A stretch of DNA of 50,824 nucleotides from Sphaerosporella brunnea (taxonomy: Eukaryota; Ascomycota; Pezizomycetes; Pezizales; Pyronemataceae), in NCBI GenBank assembly GCA_008704415.1, contig VXIS01000343.1:1-50824 (forward strand). The letters run 5' to 3'. The position numbers and the translations under genes are program-made. Positions 1-8,984 of the stretch are shown piece by piece. The notes beneath the pieces were generated by a model. That model saw nothing but the letters and a program-made list of their open reading frames with translations. It had not been told where the DNA came from and searched no databases. Position 1 is the first letter of the stretch; each line of letters starts with the position of its first letter.

Positions 1-796
1 ACCGAGCCGGTATGAGCCGAATTGCGGGTGAGCCAAGCTGGCTCCAGCCGGTTATCCCGTGAGCTGAGCTTCGGCTCGAGCTTTTGGCTTGACCTGCGAG
101 ATGTTGGATCATACAAAGTTCCGGCGGGTTGAGCGAGCCAATTCTATGGTCCGCCGAGCCAAATAACCCGTCCTCTTGCACGGCAACCTACCCACCTTCG
201 TCACCGACGCCCCGTCAACCACCACTATCGCCGCACAGACCCTTCGCCGCAATCTTGCTGGCGCAGTGGAAGACCAAATTCAAGACCTGTACACGAAGAT
301 GTCCAGAACTTGGGGTGAGTTTGTGTGTTGACTCCTCGTCCCCGTTTTGCTACTCAAAAGCTGGCTCAAGCACAAGGTTGAAAGCGACTGGGACGTCTAC
401 GGTGGTGGCGAGGCTCACTAGGAGTCCAGGACGCAGTGGCGGACGGAGACCTGGGTGGGCACCTGGAGGGGGACGGAGAGGCCGAGGTAATGGACGCACA
501 ACAAGAACCTGCGCTCGAAGCTGAAGGCCTTGATTCCGCGTCGAAGTTGTCAGACATCGAATGATGAGTGGAGGACTCGGACGCCGTGAGGTTCCATTTG
601 TATATACAAGCGCGCAGAATCTCACGTCCTTCGACCTCCTCCTTTTACACCGGCTCGCGCATGGCAAATTGTATGGTGGCTCGAGCCGAAGCTCGAGCTT
701 TCCAGGCTCGGCTCAGCTCAGCGAGCCGAAATCGTGAGAGCCGAGCCTCCACGAGCCGACCCCACGGCTCAGCTCGACCAGGCTCATGTCCATCAC
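1..796. mobile_element. TA-flanked MITE copy 1, cut by the window start
   Basis: Right-hand part of a non-autonomous DNA element. The right end reads CCATCAC at 790-796 followed by TA at 797-798. The sequence before it (660-790) is dense in GAGCC/GCTCG words, and the same words occur at 1-160. The complete copy at 36716-37422 has the same end and the same GAGC-rich arms. A TA target with inverted ends is typical of Tc1/mariner-type MITEs. The left end lies outside the window. Between the arms sits an unrelated gene fragment (167-563). Confidence 0.5.
167..563 (+). pseudogene. unrecognised gene fragment, probably two exons, inside MITE copy 1
   Basis: A short exon-like frame (167-314) encodes about 49 residues containing LPTFVTDAPSTTTIAAQTLR and ends at a good donor, GTGAGT at 315-320. 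A second frame further on (about 382-563) gives an acidic tail ending in SASKLSDIE and a stop. Between them a piece in another frame (SDWDVYGGGEAH) points to a frameshift. There is no upstream ATG. No family was recognised. The balanced composition and splice site suggest a real, now broken gene, either captured by the MITE or hit by it. This assignment is inference. Confidence 0.3.
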
Positions 797-798
797 TA

Positions 799-3715
799 CT
801 CGTGACCTGGGCTTCATCTATCACGCCGGCCGCGCTGGCAGCTGTAACAAGCCGACCCAACGTTGGCGGCCATGAAGGACCAGCTGTGGAGATCACTGAT
901 TGTGTTTCGCAAAAAGGTCGAACAATGGTGTTAATCGTCGAAACAGAGGTTGGAGTTGACTAGGTAGTCCTCATATCGATCTTGCTCGCTTGTGGGCATA
1001 GTTCTCTACGTCGCAATTCACACCGTGGTATACTAGGATGAGCGAGGCTGTGTACCATGTCCACGATAGGTCGACCATAGGTGAGGTCCACAGGGTTACG
1101 TTTTACTTTGCTCATTTGAGAAAGTTCTTCGTTTTACCTGCTACCTTCCTGGTAAAGTCTCCACTACTGGCTGTCTTCTAGCCCTGTAACCATTTCCCGA
1201 CATGACTCCCCACAGTGACGTGGTATGTCCGTCTCGTTCATACGAGCTCATATGTTTTATATTTTCGTATTTCTGGCAAGTATCCCCCACTAATTCTACT
1301 GAATTTCGCGTCACACCTACTTGGAACATGAGATCCGCCATTGCCCGGGTATGCACGACTTGCAACTGTGGGCCTCAAGACAGTTCCGCACGCTATCACC
1401 CACGTTGGGTCCTTCGTGACACAATAGTGGGTGTCAATAACCTCCGTTTTCACTTTCGGATGCCCCGTTCGTTGCTCAACGGTTGCCACTATGTTTTACA
1501 GAAGCTTATTGACAACCTTACGATGCGGTCATCTGGAATTGGGTAGAAGGTCCGCGGTGTAGAGAGCTTGCGACCATCAAAACAATCGACGCCCGCCCGG
1601 CCATCCAAACAATCGATGCCCTCCTGCCCAGCAAAAACAATCAAAACCTCCCATCCAGCGAAAAACCCATCCGCCCAGCGAAGCACCAACGGGGGTCTCG
1701 CTGTCCATGGCATCGCGTAGCACAGTCCAGGCATCGCAAATATTCTCGGCCAAGGTTGGAAGCTATGTTTCCAGCTGCGCCAGCGTCTGCGCACGCGCTG
1801 AGGAGTTCGGCATGCATGCCAGTGCAGTTTATTAATGAGCTAACAACCAGACAACTCACACCGCGTGCCCAAGAGCTTTTTTACCTGTAGATTGTCGTGC
1901 AACTAAGCTGTTGAGAATGGAGGTTGTTAAGAGAGCGCGTTGAGGGCGTTGCAGGGGTGGGCGTGCGAGCGTTGTAGGTGCGGGGGTGGGCGCGGGCGGC
2001 GAGCGGCGGAACGGCTCAATCTGGTGCTCTCAAGCACCAGATTTGCGTTGTCACGGAGTACAATCGTGGCCAATCAGAAGTTTATCCGCACTCCCGTTCG
2101 TTTTGACCTTCTGGCAAACGGACGTCACTTCGGGGACTGAACGGAGGTTATTGACACCCACTAATATCGGACCTGACACGGCGGCGCACCACTGACGGCG
2201 GTTTTACGGTCGCAAGCTCCGGTACAGGCAGCTAAATGCCGTCATGCAACGATTCTTTCCAAATCGCAAGCGCCTTGGCTTCGGTTAATATGCGGTGGGA
2301 CGCAGGCGACGGGCACTGTTAGCTATAAAATTGTGAGACCTCCGGATCTCATTCCTGGCTTCCAGTGAGAGGGCTATGACTACTCTGCGGTTTCGCCAAG
2401 AGCGCTCGGACTGTATCATGTGGATGTTGTGTCTCGTGTAGATAGAAACACAACATGAAACAAACGCAGCCTATGAGTTTCCCGAGTCGGCAATCGTTGC
2501 GTGAAAAGCTACTCTTTTGCTTATCTTGCAATGGAGCCACACCGGGCAGCGGCTGGAGCCCAAAAGGCTATGCGCGCAACACGGTGGGCGTCGGAGCACC
2601 GAGGAGACGCAGGGACAGAGCGGCACGGCGTTCAGGACGACCAGCCGCCGAACGTAGCCGCCACAGATGCGCGTTCGGATAGCTGTATACCACCTTCAGC
2701 GGCCCAGCAACCTTATGCGGACTCTGCCCAGCCCAGACTCAGAGGGGTGCCTGTCGGGGGGTTTGTGTGGGCTGGTGCAATTTGTTCGTCGTCAGTAGAT
2801 CCAACTCTCGCCAGTCGTTCGGACCATGATCAGCTTCCCGCTGAGTAGGGTACTGCCGGTGCGCATATGCGGCCGCGCAGGAAAGCTTGGCTGCCGGTTC
2901 CGCAACCAAACCTGAGCCCCAATACTGCCGGAAGTCCTACCACCGGATCATCTGAAGACATCACCGCTATGTGTAGTCATTCACACTGGTACAGCGAGGT
3001 AAGAGTCATGGTGGAGTGCTGCATCGCCACCGGAATTCCCTAGTTCGTAATTCTGTGGTTGGCCTTCCTTCAGCAGTCGCCTCCAGTCGGCGGCAGGATG
3101 CACCACTGCCAGTCAGTGTTCTCAACAGCCAGCCCGCCCGGCCGGCTGCGCTGGGCGGATGTGGGCTGAACAAAAAGCCCGGCTGGCTGTTTGGGCTGAT
3201 CAACAAGCGCGCCCGGCTGTTTGGGCTGGCTACGGAAAACACGGCTGCCAGTTGCAGGCGCGGTGGTCGATCTGGACCCTTCGTCAGCTAGAAATTACAG
3301 CATCGCCAAGGTGAGCGTAAAAACAAATAATTGAAACCGACTGAATAACCTAGAACCCTCGCGTCGCTTGTTGCTGCCAACTTTGAGCGAGCGCACCGTC
3401 ACCAGCAGAGCTATGGCACACGGACGGACGTATGCATTGCTCCCTGATGAGCGCTCTGCTCATTTTAAAACGTTATCAGGACGCTGGGACTGACTGAATG
3501 CTCGATACTCTGTATGCCAGCGCAATGGGGACGTGAAAGGTTCACTAAGGAGGATGCGGGTGAGCTCGACAGTGGACATGGGGTCCCGATCACAGGAACC
3601 AACCACGCCAAAACGGTGAGAATGATGCGGACACAGAGGAATTGTAGCCAGTCATCTTGCGGTTCGAGTTCTTGGGTAATAGACTTCGAGTTGTCTACTG
3701 TTGCCTGGAATTAGC
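799..3715. other. intergenic, no gene seen
   Basis: About 2.9 kb with no recognisable gene. Open frames here are short and overlap on both strands. A weak tandem of about 27 bp containing AAACAATC lies near 1575-1660. Near 3610-3660 is a segment that resembles 12370-12400 (GTGAGAAYGAYGCGGAC words), so part of this stretch is an old dispersed repeat. Confidence 0.4.
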
Positions 3716-3857
3716 AGACTGGGGCATGTTACAGAATGGTAACCAGGGAACAGCTCGACCTCAGAGCTCGGACGCAATGCCGATTCTCCACCTCCACGAG
3801 TCTAGCAAGCTCAGTTTGACCTCGGAGGATTGATTCGTGCTGGCTCGTGTCCATCAC
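3716..3857. mobile_element. MITE right end, copy 2
   Basis: The end GCTCGTGTCCATCAC (to 3857) followed by TA (3858-3859) matches the right end of MITE copies at 796 and 37420. GAGCTC-rich words occur just upstream. No left end was found, so this may be a truncated copy. A more diverged version of the same approach sequence (ATTGATTCGYGCTGGCTCGTGTCCA) is at about 12477-12501, where the terminal TCAC is lost. Confidence 0.4.
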
Positions 3858-3859
3858 TA

Positions 3860-5219
3860 CTTCTTGGTACAACGCGCTCATATGGGTTTGTCAATTTTCT
3901 CGGTCACGTTCCGCAGATCGCATCCATCGCGAGACAATTCTTTCAGCCGCACTACATTGCAGTAGGAGTGCCTAGCTTAGGAATGCCCCACCCCACGAAA
4001 TCCTAAGTCCAAGAAACCTCCGCCTTCAGAACACCCTGCCCTATCAAATCCCGGTCCTAAGAAATACCCGGTCCAAGAAATACCCGGTCCTCCAACAAAT
4101 CTGCGGCCCTCGACCAAACAGATTTCGGCCCGGAGAAATTCCCGCCGCGAGGAATCCCTTCCCGAGACCTCTCCAATGGAAATCGCCGTTGCAAGAAACC
4201 CTTGTCCTACAGTTGCACCCTCAACAGATCATCCCACGGCAATGATCTACCCGCTCACACAGTGGCAACGCGCAGCCAAACAAAAACCTCTGCCCCCAAG
4301 AAATCCAACCTCCATACCAACTCATATGTCGTGTAAAGTTCGGAATGCATATGCATCATGCAGAGGACTGTCCCAACACTATTCTCGGGAGAATATGTTC
4401 CCCCTTTCGATCGTTCCATTTCTGGGGACTGCGGCCTCTCTAAGGAAATGTAATTACACAAGTCGCACCGGTAGGTGATCACTTAAGGAGATTTGTGACC
4501 CTAGGACGAAGCACAGAAGATGTAACAAGAAGAAGCAAGGAAAACGACGACAGCAACGACCATAACCTGAAGCCGTAATCGGGCCAGGAAGCTCAGAAAC
4601 CCCAATACCGTTCGCCAGCAGGGCGGCGGTCAAAGACGCCGGCCGCGGTTTTTGAGTCCCCGCTTTTGTCCGGTCGTAGACAGCCTTCCAGAGAACTATT
4701 CGTTCGCCTCTCCACATCTTGGAGAACCTCAACAGATAGTCAGGATCTGGACTGCGCCCGTGGCGTACACGAGAATGAGGCGTGCGTGCTGGGCCGAGTA
4801 GCCGTATCCCGCACCGTGCATAATAATCCCCGATTTTCCCAACTGGTACTGCATACTTGTTTGAGTTTGGAATGTCTTAATTGCGTATGGTATGGGCATC
4901 AAATCACAGATTGAGCAAGGTGAAATTCGAGCCCGTTATGTGATAGGTATGCGACCTCATTGTGCAGTCATACAAGGCTCAGGTCCTCGACACCGTCGGA
5001 CGACGCCAGGTTGCCGTGCACGCTAGAATCTGCCAGACCCCATGGATCTTCAGTATATAGGCATTCAGTTCGCCAGCACTGTTTCAGGCTACATCAATCC
5101 TTGGTGAATGAGTATCCGCCTCTCTGGAGGCGTCAAGGATCTCCAGCCGCACGGTCAATGGGCACACCGTCGCGGTGTTCCTCCAGGCTGTGCTGATGAA
5201 TTTCGCTACGCTCCTCAGG
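3860..5219. other. intergenic, no gene seen
   Basis: No recognisable gene on either strand. The only structure seen is the small tandem repeat at 4050-4100, set in a C/A-rich tract (3990-4320) whose upper strand repeats words like CCAAGAAA. Confidence 0.4.
4050..4100. repeat. short tandem repeat, about 17 bp x 3
   Basis: Three head-to-tail units begin with CCCGGTCC (4050, 4067, 4083) and continue with a TAAGAAATA-like segment. The third unit is diverged. Confidence 0.6.
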
Positions 5220-5765
5220 TTTCGAAATCTTTGGATTTGTGAGTAAAACGTCAGCAGCTCGAATCCGTATGCTTCCGCCTCTCCTCCGACCTGAATGTCC
5301 TGTGTTAAAGTGCGTGATTTGTGGGCAAAACGTGGGCAGCTCGAATCCGTATGCTTCCGCCTCTCCTCCGACCTGAATGTTCTGTGTTAAAGTGCGTGAT
5401 TTGTGGGCGAAACGTCAGCAGCTCCGCGCTGTTTGATTCCGCCTCTGCTCCTAGCTGTAGTTTTTGGGTGAAAGAAGCGCGGATTCTGACGGTGATCGAC
5501 AGGTCAATCGATCATGGTTGACGCTTTTGCTCCTGCACAACAAGCACCCAACGATTAGCGCTTTTAGCAGCCCCGCGTTCGGCACAATCACCGACCCGAC
5601 TTTAATTGCGGATACCGGCCACTGGCCAGCACCTATCAGATATCCAGGTTTTTGTTATGCCGGCCCGAACCTGTCGGGCTTGCCACATCACCCGCCCGAC
5701 CTGACCACTCCGTGGGGCCCTGTTTGACCTGGCGGCCGGCCAGACTATTGACCGCCCTGGCGTGG
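5220..5765 (-). repeat. dispersed repeat R, copy R1 (inverted relative to R2 and R3)
   Basis: The reverse complement of this segment aligns with 14436-15085 and 16767-17575. Shared landmarks are CGAACGCGGGGCC, GGTCGGGTCGGT, the GGCGGTCAATAGTC end and the TTTCGAAATCTTTGGATTTG block. It encodes no obvious protein, so it looks like a non-autonomous element. R1 is unusual in carrying a tandem expansion (5231-5470) of a segment present once in R2 and R3. It abuts a LINE fragment. Confidence 0.6.
5231..5470. repeat. 82-bp tandem repeat, about 2.5 to 3 units
   Basis: The word GCAGCTC recurs at 5254, 5336 and 5418, giving a period of exactly 82 bp. The first two full units are almost identical (CGAATCCGTATGCTTCCGCC in both); the third is diverged. 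The unit corresponds to a single-copy stretch in R2 and R3. Confidence 0.75.
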
Positions 5766-5850
5766 GGCCAGGTGCAGCATCAGCGGTCCGCAGGTGAGCG
5801 CAGCAAGAGACCGACTCGACAGACCACACGCGATCGAGGTCACCTCCTGA

Positions 5851-6321
5851 GCACACATCGGACGTCTGGTCACCAATGCTAGATCAAAAGACCGAAACGC
5901 ATGGCTCAGCCAGATTAAGGCCAAGTCATACTACCAACGCAAGGCCAAATGGGACAAAACAGCGGCAAGGACTTCGAAGGCGCTGGCATCACGATACTAC
6001 CAGCTCCGTCTTAACAAGACACCCACGGCCCCATACTTGATGTGGACGGGTCGCAGGACCGACGACAAGTGCTGGTGGTGCCGAAAGGCACCCAAGCAGA
6101 CAAGAGAGCACCTCCTGAAAAGATGTGCTAAGTGGCGCAAGGAGCAGGACATTTTGTGGAAGGCAATTGGTGTGGCAACGAGAGAGGGTGACAAGGAGGG
6201 TTGGAAGAAGACCTGCACTCCTGTAGCCAGAATCCTGGCAGATTCAAGGTGCACCGAGGCCGTCCTCGGCTCCCTGGGGAGCACGCAGGTGGGCAAGTGG
6301 CCGGAGAAGCCACCAAAATGA
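5851..6321 (+). pseudogene. C-terminal end of a LINE (non-LTR retrotransposon) ORF2-type protein
   Basis: An open frame of 156 residues with no ATG runs from just after an in-frame TGA at 5848-5850 to TGA at 6319-6321. It holds the sequence SRYYQLRLNKTPTAPYLMW, then a zinc-binding C-X2-C-X9-H-X4-C motif starting CWWC (6070-6081) and ending EHLLKRC, then an ILADSRCTEAVLGSL tail. This order (RNase H-like end, zinc motif, short tail) is known at the end of fungal LINE polyproteins such as the Tad group; the clade is inference. The reverse transcriptase is missing, as expected for a 5'-truncated copy. A second, worse copy of the tail is at 12975-13145. Confidence 0.7.
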
Positions 6322-6500
6322 TTATAAATCGATGTCTTTCCCTTTGTATTTCCTTTTTGTCTCACTCTATGAGCTACGAATTCCCTTGGTGCCCTTTTCA
6401 GATCACGCCCGTCTGTGGACACTCGAGGTTCAAGGGTAGATCTGTGTATATAGCGCCTATGTCATGGCCGCAAGCGGCCGAATACAGGTTGATTACAACT
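6322..6500 (+). mobile_element. LINE 3' untranslated end with terminal hairpin
   Basis: This follows the LINE stop codon directly. A pyrimidine-rich stretch leads to a perfect hairpin, GGCCGCAAGCGGCC (6466-6479), then GAATACAGGTTGATTACA. The same hairpin and following AATACA..GATTA words close the LINE remnants near 13270 and 14380, so it is probably the 3' end recognised by the element's own reverse transcriptase. Confidence 0.6.
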
Positions 6501-7661
6501 CACAAAAGAGTGAGCAGCCTTGCCATCGCCGAGCCAGGCGTCCTGCCATGCAGCCATTTAGACAGCGTTGAAGCTGCAACAGATTGGGGTTCTGGATGGG
6601 AGTTGAAATTTTCGGTGAGCGCTCTGGAAGGACCACACCTTGTCCTGGAATGGTGTGACGATGATAACCAAAGCTTGCCACACAGAGACGTCGCCAAAGG
6701 TAACTTCATTGTGCTGAAACACTGGTCTCACTTACGACACATGTCTCGCCTTTATTTCCAGCACCGTTTTCGATACGGCGACGGCTCCGTTCAGCAATCT
6801 TGGGGCTTGCGCGTGCTCGATCCGCTCGTGTGTCGCCTGCTGCTCGTGTGTCCGAGCCACCACCCGCGTGAGAACACCCCACGGCAGAGATTTGGTCGGA
6901 GTCGCTACCATTGACGCCGCTGGCAGCATCAGCATTGGAGAAGGGAAGAGCGTCCGTCGCCTTCTAGCCGGCTAGCTGACCGGCTGCTGGGGTGATGACT
7001 TCCACAGTCCGGCTGATTTATATGGCGGACGACAGCCTACCTCTACTCATTAAGGTCTCCGCGGCGCATCCAAATGCCGGGGCTTTCTGTGCCGGCGGTT
7101 GAGAACACCCAGCTCTGGGAAATCTGCGGTGCGAGTTTGACAACGCCTCCTACTATCCTCCTCTGCTTCTGGTGTAGACTGCGATGGACCCTGGCTTATA
7201 GCGGTGATGAAGCTCAGAGTACGGCAGGATGGGTATATGTACGCTGGGCGCAGTGTAGTATCTCAAGGGCTCTGTCGTAGACACCACAACACGGCCGGGT
7301 CTGGTCGTGCATCGCGATTGGTGCGACAGGTCTCCCTCGCGCTGTTGTGGCAGGCAACAAGTTAGTATTCCACCCAGAATTTACTCTGCGATACCTGATG
7401 CGCGACGGTGAGAAGGATGGGTCAGAAGTTGCGTGTGCCCAGCAGCGAATGGGTGTCGACACGCACGGCTAACCCTAAGGTTTCAACTGTTTGAAACCAC
7501 TTGGATACGCGTTTGACGCGTCAGACTCGGGCCAGCGGCAATACCGACTGCGCAGCATGTTAGGTTGAAGGCAACTGGTTTGGACGCGTTTTTTCAAAGA
7601 AATGGCAACAGTGTATCAGCAATACACCGTAAATTGAGCTCACAGTCATTGAAATTGACGT
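6501..7661. other. intergenic, no gene seen
   Basis: An open frame runs from the LINE tail through 6914 but shows no family features. I see no promoter, repeat or RNA gene here. The part from about 7500 becomes AT-richer as it nears the 3' flank of the 7889-8767 gene. Confidence 0.35.
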
Positions 7662-7667
7662 TTTATT
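7662..7667 (-). terminator. polyadenylation signal candidate for the 7889-8767 gene
   Basis: AATAAA on the minus strand, about 220 nt past the stop codon, in an AT-rich 3' flank. Confidence 0.4.
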
Positions 7668-7888
7668 GACAACTATGAAACGCCAACAAATCCACTTGTT
7701 ACAGTCTATAAAGTGAACAAATCAATAACCCGCAGACCACTTTCCCCATTCTCGCCACAGAGAAACACAGTGTAGAAATTCTGGGCGGAGTTTAGCATGC
7801 GTTTCAAGATCAGGAGGTAAAAAATCAGATGAAATGCTTACGTACCTAAAATTTTGAAAAAAAAAAAGTCTGTGTTTTTCAATATCCA

Positions 7889-8767
7889 CTAGTTGGACCT
7901 GATTCTCTTCGCCAATTGCTCTTCATGTTGACTCTGGGTCTCTGTTGCCGCAACAGTCTCCGTCGAGTTGGCCACGGTCGCACGGCGCTTGCGGGTGGGC
8001 GCCTGGGGAGCTTCGGAGGTGGGGGCGGGCGACGACGGGTGTGGAGAAGACGACGTTCTTGGTGGTGGAGAGGGCGACGCGGCACCCGAGGAGGGCGGAG
8101 CAGGCGATACTCTGGGCGGGGAGGACGGAGAGGGCGGGGCAGGCGACGGTTTGGGTGGGGAGGGGTCTTCGTTCTCTGCACGTCTGGCCAGAACGGCTCG
8201 CAGCCTCTCGTCCAAGATGTCGTTAATCTTGCCAGGGAGCGCCTTCAGCTGGTCCTCGATGATCTTGTCGCGAGCCTCGTGGTCACGCTGCCACTGGTGC
8301 TGGGCAGCCCAGCGAGCATCCTCCTGCTGCTGCCATTGCTGGTGCTGTTGCTGCGGCTGTTGCTGCTGCAATTGCTGCTGCTGCTGCTGCGGCTGCTGGG
8401 CCAGAGGCAGGACCAGAACAACCGGCAGGTTAAGCGGGGATGGGGGTCCCTGCGGAAGTCCGTGTTTCCGAACGTTGACCATTCCGAGCCCAACCATCGA
8501 AGTGCCGAAGGTGTAAAGGTGGTTGTCCTTGGTCACAGCGTGCACACCCGGTCTATAGAGGAGCGGGAACCTCTTGAAGATTTTCACGTGGTTGAAGGCC
8601 TCCGTGAGGACCGCCTCCCACTGCGACACAGCCTGGTTCTTGCGGGGGTGGTACGCGGTGTACCATCCGTTGTCGCAGATGAACTGCGCGATGAGGATGT
8701 GGGTCTTCTGGTCGATGGTGCGTGGCGGCGGGAGCCCGTACTTGGCGTAAAGTTCGGCTAGGTTCAT
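7889..8767 (-). CDS. orphan protein with conserved-looking N-terminus, polyQ and Pro/Ser-rich tail
   Basis: This encodes 292 residues in a single exon. Residues 1-110 look globular, with many aromatics (DNGWYTAYHPRKNQAVSQW at 32-50; VTKDNHLYTFGTSMVGLG at 78-95). Residues 124-148 are a polyglutamine tract. Residues 150-200 are charged and probably helical or coiled (RDHEARDKIIEDQLKALPGK). Residues 201-256 are Pro/Ser-rich, and a basic cluster RKRR (259-262) could be a nuclear localisation signal. There is no signal peptide or membrane segment. The start has a good context (ACACCATG) below a TATA box and CT-rich tract. I do not recognise the family. A nuclear or DNA-associated role is a guess from the polyQ, basic and low-complexity make-up. 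A poly-CAG tract this long can vary in length between strains. Confidence 0.8.
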   Translation of the reverse strand: MNLAELYAKYGLPPPRTIDQKTHILIAQFICDNGWYTAYHPRKNQAVSQWEAVLTEAFNHVKIFKRFPLLYRPGVHAVTKDNHLYTFGTSMVGLGMVNVRKHGLPQGPPSPLNLPVVLVLPLAQQPQQQQQQLQQQQPQQQHQQWQQQEDARWAAQHQWQRDHEARDKIIEDQLKALPGKINDILDERLRAVLARRAENEDPSPPKPSPAPPSPSSPPRVSPAPPSSGAASPSPPPRTSSSPHPSSPAPTSEAPQAPTRKRRATVANSTETVAATETQSQHEEQLAKRIRSN

Positions 8768-8879
8768 GGTGTAGATGTCGGTGTGCGAGCGGTTGACGAT
8801 AGGAGTTGCGCAGGCGACTGTAAGAACGTCGGTAGAGGTGTCGATGGCAAGGTATTGTGGGACGAGAGGTGGGATGTTT

Positions 8880-8932
8880 AGTGAAGAAGAAAGGAAGAAA
8901 GGAAGCTATCTACCGCCCCCGCCCCTTATATC
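8880..8932 (-). promoter_or_regulatory. core promoter of the 7889-8767 gene
   Basis: Reading the minus strand there is GATATAAGG (TATA box, about 8926-8932), a GGGGCGGGGGCGG block, then a pyrimidine-rich run (CTTCCTTTCTTCC) and CACTAAACATC about 110 nt before the ATG. A TATA box followed by a CT block is typical of well-expressed fungal genes. Confidence 0.6.
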
Positions 8933-8984
8933 CTTCTTCCGGCCTCACTGTCGTGCACTCCTCTCGTGCACTGAACCCTAGATC

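Noticed and set aside
3655..3680. B-box-like GGTTCGAGTTC, possible tRNA
   Set aside because: One mismatch in the box, no A box at suitable distance and no cloverleaf.
7916..8761. Plus-strand frame of 281 codons opposite the orphan gene
   Set aside because: Leu/Gly/Arg low-complexity antisense of the polyQ and Pro-rich regions. The promoter and start context are on the minus strand.
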